A stretch of DNA of 64,000 bases from Cycas panzhihuaensis. Taxonomy: Eukaryota > Cycadophyta. Of this stretch, positions 53,961 to 64,000 are shown in pieces. Made by a program: the position numbers and the translations under genes. The stretch's first letter is position 1. Each line of letters starts with the position of its first letter. The stretch is taken from assembly GCA_023213395.1 (NCBI GenBank), contig CM041465.1, positions 99,269,741 to 99,333,740 of the forward strand, given 5' to 3'. Under the pieces are notes generated by a model. That model was given only the letters and a program-made list of their open reading frames with translations. It ran no database searches and had not been told where the DNA came from.

Positions 53961-54900
53961 AAGCGTCAGGAAAGGTCATAAGGTTATGCACAACGATGGA
54001 GGGGTCAATGCCCTTCATGTCTGAGTATTCCCACGCAAATACGCCGGAATTCCGGAACAGAGGGCGATTCCCTCACCTCGTCGGTGCACTCGCCCTACCT
54101 TGATGACCCTATCCGGGCAAGGACTATGTCCCGGGTTGCCCCCATGCACATGGCATTCCCTTCCTCGAAATGGAGGGGGCAAGGTCAATCTGAAGGGAGG
54201 AACCAAGAGGGGATTGGGTCAGCTAATGTGGACCCAATCGCTAAGACCTTCTGGTGGCCAAGCTTGTGGTGACCAGGAGGCAAACTAGGCATGGAACCTG
54301 CTAAGTGTTCCAGCAAAGCCTCGTCATCTTCGAAGTAGTCCACGCCATCGATGGCCTGACTTCGAATGGGTGAGGCGAGAGATGGCGTGGGAGTGATAGG
54401 CCCGGTATGGCCTTAAGACTGCCCGCCATCCGCCGGGGATGACAAAGGAGAGTCAAGGAGAGGTCCCTCGTAAAAAGCAAGAGGGAAACTCTCAGTATCG
54501 TCACCTACGGGAGGCGACAAGGTGGAAGAGCCCGGGACATGATGATCAACATGCGCAATGTCATGTGACATGTGAAAGTGGCCCTACTACAACAAAAGAG
54601 GCCCCAAGAGGGAGGTTAGGGTTAGGAAGGCGCCCCACATCAAAAGTGAGGAAGGAGATCGGGTGAGGACGATCCTCATCCTCACTATGGGATCCGCTAT
54701 CATCAAACACGGTGACGCACCCATAACTCCCGACACCAATAGGATCAAAGCGCTGTTGTGGGAAGAAGACGCAGGACTTTCTTCTCGGTAGGAAGAATCA
54801 GAATTCCAATAGAGCAAGTCGAGGCATGGTTAGAGGGCGTTGTTTCCTTCGTATGGCCATGGCTTGCTTAAGTGAGGCTCACCGGTTTGGCGAGCGATCG
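53961..54900 (-). pseudogene. Element F protease-to-RT linker
   Basis: Counterpart of the B linker (17.35-18.4 kb), in several frames and with many small gaps. No known motif. Confidence 0.45.
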
Positions 54901-55341
54901 TCAGAGGACAACTTTCATTTGTCCATTATGGACAAATTTAAGTTGCCCCCAACGGTGGAACACACGGCCCCATTTGGTCGAGCCATGGCCGACCCGTAAG
55001 GTGTTGTAATCAACATCGACATCGAGGACCACGATGCTCAGAATGACGGCCTTGTCCTCGAGGGTCGTGGGTATCGAGACGCATCCTAAGGGAGTCTTCT
55101 CGATCGCCATAACCTCGACAACGCCATGGAACGGCTCCAAGGCGAAACGCCAAGCTCTTGCATAACGCCGCAAGGGCATGGCGCTGACCCGAGGAGCCGT
55201 TGTCCACGATGCGCCTCCGTAGCGTAATCGTGAGTATCTATGGTAATGGTGAAAGGGAAGTTCCATCGCGCTCCCTTCCACTAGACGCGGAGATCTCTCG
55301 ATCGAAGAGATAACGGGTTCCCCACTGGGGTCGCACTCCAA
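54901..55341 (-). pseudogene. Element F retropepsin-like protease
   Basis: VDNGSS (catalytic Asp kept) in one frame, with AMPLRRYARAWRF, KTPLGCVSIPTTLEDKAVIL and VVLDVDVDYN in another, then WGQLKFVHNGQMKVV. Frame breaks lie on both sides of the active site. The DNGSS form is typical of Tat-like and related plant Ty3/gypsy proteases. Confidence 0.72.
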
Positions 55342-55455
55342 GGCGTGAACGGATGCGTCATTCGATCCAAGAGCTTCTAGAAGGAGCGCTGTTGCTCCGG
55401 CAACTTCTCAAGATGTCCATGATGGACATCCCGACCCATCGAAGAAGCTCTTCGA

Positions 55456-55959
55456 CTATGGAGAAAGGCTTACCCTCCCGTGGGTTGCAAGGGCTCTCCT
55501 AAAGTCGAATCGCCCGGTGCACCGATCGCCTTGGGAAGTGCGAATCTCCGGGAGTAACATCCCGAGGAGGATCAAGTCTGAGGTAGACGCGGAGGCACCC
55601 GCCACCTCCTGGCGCTTGAGACCCAAGTTAACGCCAGAGAGAGGAGTGGTCTCGAGCATTTGATCACCTTCTTTCCCTCATACGGAACGCAAAGGTGATG
55701 GAGCCGCTCGGGAGATCGCGAAGGAAGGTGACCGACACCCTTCCCTCTACCACGCAGCGGGGATCGGAGACCCATCCCGATTTCGCTGTTCCTTTGTCGA
55801 CATCGCGCCCTGCTCCCCATGCTTGGGGAACGGGTCTCTATGAATGGGTTGATCGAGGTTAGCCTCGATGCTCGCCTTGGGACGAGTCACGGCGGGCGCC
55901 GCGTGCCGTGCCCGCAACGCCGAATCGTCATGGAAACACTCCCGTGGATGGAACACCAC
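55456..55959 (-). pseudogene. Element F gag C-terminal part with zinc knuckle remnant
   Basis: FHPRECFHDDSALRARH keeps the second His and surroundings of the C-x2-H-x4-H-x4-C knuckle seen in B; the first Cys/His pair is in another frame. A basic region (RQRNSEIGMGLRSPLRGRG) follows. Confidence 0.55.
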
Positions 55960-56103
55960 CTCTTCTCAAGGGAGGATCGATCCTCCTCGCTTGAGAAGAT
56001 CGGGTGCTACCCCTTCGGGGGTATCGCACGAGAAGTCTGCCGGACCCGTTTATGGGAGGTTGGCGGCGAAGGAGGTTGGAGTTTTAACTCTTCATCGTGG
56101 CGC

Positions 56104-57800
56104 TCAAATGAGCGAATAATGGGCAGTGGGATCTAGGGTCCTCTCACGATGAGAGGCGGACTTAGCAGTCGCCAAGGTTTGGTCTCCTTCACCGAGGAGG
56201 CGCCGCGACGTTGCGAGGGCTTGGGAGGTTTCGAGTCCCGCTTGGATCTCAATGGCCTCCAAAGCTAAACACCGTGATGGCGAGTCACACGTGGTCGCCC
56301 CCATCTTGAGGATTCCACATGCACTTCGGCGGCGTATTGACAAAGAGATCTCTTCAACTCCTCGTGCAACGAGCCTTGGTAGAGTGAAGAAGATCATGAA
56401 AACGCCGCACAAAGTCACGATTCATCTCGCCGTGACCTTATTTAAGCGATAGAGCGCCTTCATTCCGCCTCGAATGGGCGAGCTACGCCAAAATAGTTGA
56501 CGAACTCGCCCACTACCGCCGGAATGAAGAGATCGAATGGGCGGTGAAGGCCAGAAAGCATTTGAGGGCGCCGCCCGCAAGGACCGCGAAGAGCTTCATA
56601 AGTATATGGTCGTAGCCCAATAATCGATGCACGCCATGTAGAAGCCGCAGACATGCTCTATTGGGTCTTGCGACAAAGTCCCATCGAATTTGGGAACTTC
56701 GTGAGGGTGAGGCGAAAGTTAGTCCTTAACGCCTATAGACAATGGCATCGACCTATAGTCCACAAAAGGACGTGTCCTTGCTTGGGCTAACGTCGACAAC
56801 CCAGAAAGGAATGGATGGGGTGGTATACCCATCCCTCCTGGGAAAAGGCCCCTTGTTGGAAAGGGGCCGCGTAAAAGCTCGAAAAGAGGTACGCCTCCGC
56901 GATGGCGCAAAGAATGGGAGTCATACCGACGACGGAATCAGAGGATGGGGGACCGGTATTTTCCCATATGTGCAAACCGTAAGTGGAGCAACCCCATATG
57001 GGTGCAACGTCCACCCATAAACAGGAGATGGCTTCCTGCCTTGCCCCCAAGGTTGAGCAAAGGTAACCTGGGGTACGAAAGAGAAGAACCACCAATCAAG
57101 TTCGACATATGTAGGAGTGGGTCCTACATGGCTAGCATGGCCAAGACTAAGGTGACCACGAGGCCTACTAGGGAACGATGCGCCATGTTCTAAGTGGCGC
57201 GCGGCTATTAGGCATGGCATGCTAACCCCGAGTTGAGGAAAAGACACACCACCATGGGCCCCGAGGAAGTAGGACCACATGAAACAAAGTGCGCAACACT
57301 CGCCTGGGAGTCGGGTAGACACGACAGATGTGTGCGCGGTAGGAGCGCCGATCGTTGTAGATGATGCGGTGCATGGACGAAGAAGATGCTACGTTGTGTA
57401 GCATTGCCAACCATCTAGAGGCTACGGGCGAGTCACTGAAGCACTCGCTAAGCGCCGATCGCTTACGGAGGGGTATCCTCATACCGCACGAGGTCGAAGC
57501 GACTTCGAAGTAGGGGATCTCGGACGCCCCTCGTAAGGCTCGCCAAAGGGGTGGTGAGTCTCGTGAGGGTCCGAATCATCCGCTACTTGAGCCAAGGCCG
57601 AAAGTCATCCGTGGAAATGGTCGTCTGGTAGTAGATGGAATCTCGCCTCACGCGATTCTGAACGATGAAGGGAACTCCCGAGTTCCCGGCCATGGGACCA
57701 GATGCCCAATCGTAAGGATAACCTTCCATGGTCAAATCGGATTCGATGACGAGAGGACGAGATGCTTGGTCTTCCAACGACGGCCAGAAGCCTCACAAGC
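56104..57800 (-). pseudogene. Element F gag N-terminal region and core
   Basis: The N-terminal part contains TMEGYPYDWASG (57.7 kb) and a Pro/Ser/Tyr-rich stretch (56.7-57.5 kb). The core shows FVNYFGVARPFE and KMGATTCDS-type blocks aligned with B. It is heavily broken by short deletions, more so than RT or integrase in the same element. Confidence 0.6.
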
Positions 57801-57971
57801 GACGCCGTAAACGTCGCATGCAACGCCTCGAGCGCCGTTGGGAGAAACTAAAGGAAAGGAAAGGAAGAATGCAAAATACGCTGGGGTTGCCCAACCGAAA
57901 ACACGAATGCAAACCTACCTAGAGGCAAGAACACCAACAAGAAGGGGAAGGATTTAGCTCCCTTATCGGGG

Positions 57972-57989
57972 CCCCCAAGATGGTCGCCA
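57972..57989 (-). other. Element F primer-binding site
   Basis: Minus-strand TGGCGACCATCTTGGGGG directly follows the LTR. Confidence 0.72.
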
Positions 57990-60481
57990 GGAAACGCTCT
58001 CCACGGAATGCGATCCTACGTCTAGCAAAGAAATACAAACACAACACCGACTGGGCTAGACAGCGAGAATCTTACCTCGCGGGTCGTCTGCGGCGCCGGA
58101 GCCCTGTTCTGGGATCGCAAGGTGCCTGGTTGCTTCCTGTAGCCGCAGTAATACGAGGCCTTCCTACCTTCTGATGGCCGTGAAGGAAAAGGAACTCAAG
58201 GCCGCGCTTCTCAAGGTAATGAGAAGGCAACGAGGGAGCAACAAACTCAACGTGCAACGGGTGTGAAGTAAGGTATGGTTGGGGTATGCAATGTAAACGG
58301 GTCTTTTGTCTCTAAGTAATGTAAAGTAAAAGAAACGGTACAGAAAAGTAAACGCAAAATAAAAGACTATTTCCTTTTTCCTTTATATTTCCTTCTCTTT
58401 TACCTATCAAGCATGTATGAAAAGCAAGAATGATAAAAAGGGGAAAAACAAAGGAAACACGAGGAATACCTGGATCCGGCGGTTGAGGTTGAAGCGCGGA
58501 TCCTCTCTCTTGCGCCTTTCCTTTCTCCTCCACGCATGCAACGCCGACGGAGGCGCATTTAAGGGGGTTTACTTACCTCCCCTAGGGCATGCAAAGACTG
58601 AATAAAAAGGAAAGGACGGAAAGCAAAGTTTGAAACGAAAAGGGAGAAGGAATACCATGCGAGAGCCGACCGGCAACGGGTTGATCTCGTACACCACTCC
58701 CTCTAACGTGATCCTGCAAACAAACAGAGAGAACGCCTTCCTCTCGGGGGAGAGGCTACGAAGCACGACAAGATATATATGTATATACTGAAATGAAATC
58801 AACTAAACTAGAGAAATCAAGTTACGCACCAACACGTAACGAAAATGAAACAACACTGCACTCAAGAACCATACAAACCGTCATGCACCACAAAATGTAC
58901 TCTATGGGATCGAGTATAGCCCTGGATGGCTAACTCACCCACGAGAGGTCTCCACGGGGTCCGGGAAGGTAATGCTAGCAAGTAACGAGGTGAGACAGGT
59001 AGTGACAGGTTGCCTACACCAAGGGAAAAGAACTCAAACCGACTCTCTTAGGTTTCCCTAACTCCGTTTCCTAAGAAAGAGCGGGTGATAAAGGGAGAGA
59101 GAGGACAAGGGACGGAACCCTTGGGGAGAAGGATGGCAAGGGGGGACAGAACCCTGCCTATCTCCCTCTAATCCTCGCGTGAAACCCTTTATACTGACTA
59201 GCTTAGAAAATGGTGAAAGAGAAAGCTAAAAAGGGGAGGATGAGCCTCAAGGAAATGCAACTAATCTAGGGCGGCGCGATAGTAAGTCACACTAGCCAAG
59301 ATTACTTGCATCTAATGACAAAAGAAGATCCCAAAGAAAGTATATGCAAAAGAGAGGAAGGAAATTACAAGTAGAACCATCAAAAGCAAGGAAAAGCACC
59401 AACAAGAAGCAAAAATACCTTGAATGGAGGAGAGCATGCATGCATTCACTTGGCCACTTGGAGCAAGAACCAAACAATGTCTAAGAGGTGGTGTTGGGTG
59501 TCCTTTGCAAGTGGGCAGTGGAGTGAAACTCCATGCAAGTTGGGACCTTGAAAATGGGTCCTTGGAGTGGTCTTTTTTGGTGAGAAAATCCTCAAGCTTT
59601 GAGTCTGTGAGGGAAGGTGGTACTCGTGATGGAGTCCGTGAGGGGCAAAGAATGGCCCCGCAACTCCACCGGTATCGCCTACTTCACCTATGTCCCAATC
59701 TGTAAGAGAAGTTCTTCTTCAATGTGTCTTTTCCTTGTCTTTTTCTTGAAGAGTTGCTCTTAAAAAACTCAAAAAGTGAAGTCAAGAATCCAAAATGAAT
59801 AAAAAAAAGGCTTTTATGCCTTGGCCATAGCAAGTGAACGTTGGGGGCCTCGGCGCCCAATCAGATGGAGCCACGCCAGCCTGAAAAAACGCAGACATCG
59901 TCACGTGCTTTCTTAAATTTTAAACAATGTATCATGCAAGAACTCATGCAGATCAGTAAACTCAAGCATCGCTTTAGTTTACCGCAGTATCAACCCGAAT
60001 TTAAAAAAAGAGAGAAAACAACATAAAAATCAGGTTTTTGGGGCTAGGTCAGGGGCTAAGCCTGAAATACATCAATTGGGGGAAGGCCTAGGCAGTAGGC
60101 AAGTACCCAAAACGATGCAAAGAGTCCTATCTAAGGGTCAAACCGGGCTTAGGAAGGATTTGCAACATAAGTGGCACGTTATAACAAGAACACACAAGCT
60201 GGCAAGAGCATTCCGAGAGACCATGGAGACATCGTGAGTGGTCAGATGCCATACGGTGTCGATTCACGAGGAATGCCCCCGTTGTGAGTCGTCATAGGCT
60301 GAGGGGTGCCATTAGGCACATGCGTTATGAGCAGACAATCAAACAAATGCATGTTGGCAGGCAGATGTCAATCAAACTATTCTAGACTACTCTAGCACTC
60401 ATAAGTAAGAAAAGTAAGAACATATACCTGAACAAACCTGTGCCGATGTGTCTCGAGTCCATTCCCAATAGCTGGGAAACA
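57990..60481 (-). repeat. Element F 5' LTR (2492 bp)
   Basis: Starts TGTTTCCCAGC at 60481 on the minus strand. Very similar to 44325-46843; most differences are short gaps in GC-rich words. Confidence 0.9.
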
Positions 60482-60486
60482 ACAAC

Positions 60487-61011
60487 CGAGAAGGAGAATC
60501 CACACTTCAACCTCAACCGCCAGATCCAGGTATTCCTCGCGTTTCCTTTCATTTTTTTCCTTTTATATCATTCTTGCTTTTTGCACCTGCTTGATAAGTA
60601 AAAGATAAGGAAACATAAAGGAAAAAGGGAAATAGTCTTTTATTTTACATTTACTTTCTCGCACCGTTCCTTTACTTTACATAACATAGGAATAGAAGAT
60701 CCGTTTACGTTATATCTCTCGACCACATTTTACTTCACACCTGTTGCACGTTGGTTTTGTTGCCTTCTCGTTGCCTTCTCATTACCTTGAGAGGCCGGAA
60801 CGTGCGAGGTTTCACTCTCCTTCCCGGCCATCCGAAGGGTAGGAAGGCCTCGTATTTGCACAGCTACCTGGAAGCAACCAGGCACCTTGCAGTCCCCGAA
60901 CCTGCGCTCCGACGCACGGATGTCCTGTGAGGTGAGATCCGCCGCCAGCCTTAGTGGTGTTTTATATCCCTTTGCTAGACGTAGGATCACCGCCCCACGG
61001 AGAGCGTTTCA
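60487..61011 (+). repeat. Element E 3' LTR, second part
   Basis: Continues the E LTR after F in exact register (CGAGAAGGAGAATCC) and ends GTTTCA at 61011, followed by GAGGT. Confidence 0.9.
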
Positions 61012-61122
61012 GAGGTGTAACAGGAAATAGAGCCAGAAGGCGATGATGATTGGAGATAAGAGATGGTCTCAAGGGCTGTCTCAAAAGTGAAAACAGGGAA
61101 AGTGCCCATTGGGACCCCCACT

Positions 61123-61130
61123 TATATAAG
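61123..61130 (+). promoter_or_regulatory. TATA box of the antisense PMD-like gene (element D)
   Basis: TATATAAG followed by GAAAATGAAAATAGG, as in B. Confidence 0.65.
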
Positions 61131-61564
61131 GAAAATGAAAATAGGATTCATTTTCACGGGCTCACAAACGAATTCATAGCCCTTCCCTTATGTAGTGGAG
61201 CACCACTTGACTTTAGAGGCATGCAGAGGGAGATCCGACCATTGGATCAAGACGAGAAGGCAACCGTTGAGACCAGGACGACAAGATGATGATAATGCGA
61301 CTGGATCAAGTGAGTGGATCATCGAAACCCAACCCTATCTCATCATTTGAAAGTTATTACTTTTTAATATTTTTTGGTATAGTTTTAGACATCTTAGAGG
61401 TAAGAAGCGATCTCTCGGAGTCTAAACTAGACCCAAAGAGAGGTGGGACTAGGGCATTAGGCAGTCCTAGTCTCGGTGAGCCAGAGAGTGGCTCACTTGG
61501 GTAAAAAATTGGGAAAATTTAGGCAGAAAACTCTCCCTTTTAGGGGGATGACATTCACACCGTG

Positions 61565-61592
61565 GCAAAGATCATGGTGCCATGATCTTTGC
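61565..61592 (+). other. Hairpin 1 in intron 1 (element D), perfect 13-bp arms
   Basis: GCAAAGATCATGG and CCATGATCTTTGC enclose only two bases. Confidence 0.8.
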
Positions 61593-61623
61593 AGCGGGGT
61601 CCCGATCACCGCGGGACCCAAGG

Positions 61624-61650
61624 CAAACTCTGCGGTACCATGGAGTTTGG
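61624..61650 (+). other. Hairpin 2 in intron 1 (element D)
   Basis: CAAACTC and GAGTTTG arms enclose a middle with GCGGTACC. Confidence 0.65.
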
Positions 61651-63720
61651 CACGATGTAAAGGCAGATCTACTAAAAAATAAAGAAGGGGCTGAAGGGCC
61701 CCCAAATCTCGACCAAATGAGGCTGAGGGACAGTATAGAGGATAGAGAAGAGAACATGAGTCAAGATCTTGGTTAGTCTTGTGGTGTTTTGCAGGCAGTG
61801 ATCACGGTGGACAACCACAAGAATATTGACATGGTTATGCTGAGTTTTATCGAGATGATGTCTCACAAGGATAGGTAGATTTTGGCAATGTGCGGCCTGC
61901 TGATGGTCATGAGGATGCCTTAGTACACATCAAACCAGAGGCTACTAGTAGACATTGTGTCGCATTGGGATAGACAGAGGCATGTCTTCCACCTATCCCA
62001 AGTGGGAGATGTCTTAGTGACACAGAGGGACATTCAGAGGATATTGGGGGAGCTAATGATAGGGAGGTCAGCATCATTAGGGGTGCTGCCTAGCAATGAG
62101 GCAGCACATAGAGAGGTAGTGACATTCTTTACTAGGAAGGATGGGTGGGAGAGGTGAGGGATACCTCTCCAAAGTATGGTCATGTCAGGGATTCCTCGCG
62201 TGAGGAAATTGATTACACTATGTATTCTGTTCTGGATATCCTAGAAACAGAACTATAGACATATACCAAGTGGCTAGATGGACACAGTATGGAGGTGTGA
62301 GGCTAGAGAGAGGATTGATTGGGCCACCCTTATAGCGGAAAACTTAGTTACCCAATTAGATGCTATTCGGGTGGCAAGGAAGGGTGGTCTATCATACAAC
62401 ACCCTTATGCAGTGTTGGTTTTTTGACTACTTTGGAGTGGTGGCGCCAGTGGGGGGACCACACCCCATCTCAGAGTGGGCCCCCATGGTACATAGATGAC
62501 AAACTAGGTTCAGGGGGACCAAGGACTAGGCACACGTTCATCGCTCGGTGGAGGCCACATCACTAGACCTCCTCACTATGGCCAACTGTATACCAAACCT
62601 ATATCAAGTGGTGAGGTGGGACAGTAACGATGAGGCAGGCAGGCAGGAGTTACCCCAGGAGACAGTGGTGATGAAGGAGATGGTAGTGATGGGGACGGCC
62701 TGTCAGGAGCCACAGGAGGAGGTGTAGGTATGTTAGGGACCGCAGGAGGACAGACAGGCCCCTCAGGGACTGTAGGAGGGGAGGCGGGCCCTTGAGGAGC
62801 TGCAGAGGAGAGTAGGAGCCTAGTGACCTGAGCCCAGAGGTTACGGATCGTAGGGAGATCTAGAGTAGCAGTAGAGGAGAGGAGGGATGTCCCAGTAGCT
62901 GAGGTAGTGGTTGAGGAGGTACCGGAGGAGGAGGAGATACCTGCAGCTGGTGGAGTGCCCGAGGCAGAGGCCATCATTTGAGTCGAGGATCCGACGGTCG
63001 CACCAAGTGAGACACTACCTTCTCCTGTCATCTTTCGATCCCCAGATGTATATATGTTGTTTGGTTTTGGTTTGGCATGTACATAGACATGTACTGACAT
63101 ATGACGTGTGGGATTTACAAGTATGGCAGAGATATAGCAACTGGTAGAGGTGGTAGTCCTAGAGATGTTCCCCTGGGCCTACGCAGAGGGGCAACCTCCC
63201 ATCCAGGTAGGAGACGAGCCTAGATCAGAAGGTGCCCACACGACAGCATTCGTCCCATTGATGAGGGCGAGGGATATCGGGATACTTGAGTCCTAGGATC
63301 ACGAGGCACGTATGGAACACCTACAGGTAGAGATGGATAAGAGCCGGGCTGAGAGGGACACCCTATGAGGTTGGGTGCAGGCACTGGAGGCCCAGGGAAG
63401 AGCCGAAAGGGATGGCGAGAGCCAGATCTATATGGCAGTGATGGAGGAGCGTCTTTGGGGGATGGAGAAGAGGCTCTGAGGAGTAGAGGGAGACCAAGAT
63501 TGTATCCAGGCTCGATACGATCGGCTGGTGGACGAGGTGACCTCGTGATCTTCACGGAGTAGGACATACACACATACGATAATGACGATCCCTAGGAGGC
63601 CACGAGGTAAGGGGAGCGAGGCAGAGAGCTCCCAGAGGTGCAGGAGGAGCCTAGGAGGTATGCAGTCCCTAGGAGAGAGATCACACAGGCCAGGAGATGA
63701 GGCCCCAGGGGCAGGGTAGA

Positions 63721-64000
63721 AATAGAGTAGAGTAGTAGGAGTTTTGATTTAGACAGAGAAAGCACGAACCTCCAGGGAGTCACCATATATTATCATATGA
63801 TTGTACCCCTCCCTGCAAGGATTCTGGCTTCCCACGGATGATGTACCATACCGGTTGTACGATATGACACATGATGATTGTTTTATATATATATACGGGG
63901 TGATTGATACCCCATTTGATGTATGATGATGTGTATCATTATATGTGATGGACGATATATATTTATGTTTCCATGTTTGTGTATGTATGTGTATGGGGGT
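63721..64000. other. Region downstream of the PMD-like gene in element D
   Basis: Matches the stretch after 16214 in B, with a TA run and TGATACCCCATT. No gene recognised. The element continues past the window. Confidence 0.6.

Larger units (their letters stand above)
44325..60481 (-). mobile_element. Element F: near full-length Tat-like Ty3/gypsy retrotransposon with PMD-like gene and second RNase H
   Basis: About 16.2 kb, minus strand. 5' LTR 57990-60481, primer site, gag, protease, linker, RT, RNase H, integrase, antisense PMD-like gene (+), RNase H (-), polypurine tract, 3' LTR 44325-46843. It is the youngest insertion in the D/E/F nest and keeps all domains, but with frameshifts in gag, RT and integrase. 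It serves as the reference for the deletions in B and E. Confidence 0.93.
34390..61011 (+). mobile_element. Element E: Tat-like Ty3/gypsy retrotransposon, gag through integrase N-terminal part deleted, split by element F
   Basis: Plus strand, about 10.5 kb without F. 5' LTR 34390-36936, primer site, about 90 bp of leader, then a jump into the integrase core at about 37043. An antisense PMD-like gene (38.5-41.1 kb, -), RNase H (41601-42056, +) and a 3' LTR broken by F (42358-44324 plus 60487-61011) follow. GAGGT duplications confirm both ends. With gag, protease and RT gone it cannot be autonomous. Confidence 0.92.
61134..63720 (+). pseudogene. Antisense plant-mobile-domain-like gene, element D
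   Basis: First exon from the ATG at 61135 to a GTGAGTGG donor near 61309; intron 1 to TTTGCAG at 61793-61794; exon 2 61795-63006; intron 2 63007-63120 with its acceptor changed from AG to AA; last exon to about 63720. Exon 2 has RQRHVFHLSQVGDVLVTQRD, RIDWATLIAENLVTQLDAI, SYNTLMQCWFFDYFGVVAP and ISEWAPMVHR. The E/F acidic run is absent. Several stops and the lost acceptor mark it as dead. Confidence 0.65.
30308..64000 (-). mobile_element. Element D: Tat-like Ty3/gypsy retrotransposon, 3' part only, split by element E
   Basis: Minus-strand element whose 3' LTR (30308-33108), polypurine tract, second RNase H and antisense PMD-like gene are in the window. Its integrase, gag-pol and 5' LTR would lie beyond 64000. 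It is interrupted between RNase H and the PMD gene by element E (34390-61011) with GAGGT on both sides. It is the oldest of the D/E/F nest. Confidence 0.85.

Noticed and set aside
1-64000. CRISPR arrays, rRNA or tRNA genes, bacterial or organellar features
   Set aside because: No regularly spaced short repeats, no rRNA signature words and no convincing tRNA cloverleaf were seen; everything fits plant nuclear DNA.

Overview
The window looks like nuclear DNA of a seed plant with a large, repeat-rich genome. The evidence is an intronless plant AP2/ERF gene, a laccase exon fragment, and deeply nested LTR retrotransposons of plant-type Ty3/gypsy and Ty1/copia families with LTRs up to 2.8 kb. The sequence does not fix the species. 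A gymnosperm would fit but is not shown.

Layout. Bases 1-7635 are the only low-repeat part: a laccase exon fragment (about 385-692, +), one apparently intact DREB/ERF transcription-factor gene (3585-4328, -), one small unrecognised membrane-protein ORF with a TATA box (6300-6590, -), and AT-rich spacer. From 7636 to the end almost everything is retrotransposon. Element A (7636-25497, +) is a short non-autonomous LTR element with 560-bp LTRs and about 1.8 kb of interior. It was split by element B (9513-24452, -), which has a TGGTC target duplication. Element C (about 25808-29772, -) is a degenerate Ty1/copia copy lacking most of gag. Element D (30308 to beyond 64000, -) is split by element E (34390-61011, +; GAGGT duplication), and E's own 3' LTR is split by element F (44325-60481, -; ACAAC duplication). 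The relative insertion order is therefore D, then E, then F, and A before B.

B, D, E and F belong to one Ty3/gypsy family that I place in the Tat-like lineage. Support comes from a gag knuckle of C-x2-H-x4-H-x4-C type, a protease of the DNGSS type, a TGGCGAC-type primer-binding site and an archaeal-type RNase H. Read in the element's sense direction the order is: LTR, primer-binding site, gag, protease, long linker, RT, RNase H, integrase, then an antisense gene, then a second RNase H on the sense strand, polypurine tract, LTR. The antisense gene encodes a protein resembling the plant mobile domain (PMD; MAIN/MAIL-like). It has its own conserved TATATAAG box, a first exon, a roughly 480-900 bp intron holding two conserved hairpins, and a roughly 110-bp second intron. 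The PMD gene and the RNase H gene are divergent (head to head). This two-gene module between integrase and 3' LTR is the most interesting system here.

All retroelement genes carry stops or frameshifts. B and E have in addition lost large parts of pol (in E also gag) by deletions at short TGGG-containing repeats. None of the copies looks autonomous as written. Several GC-rich stretches of E and F differ from sister copies by many tiny deletions, which may be partly sequencing error.
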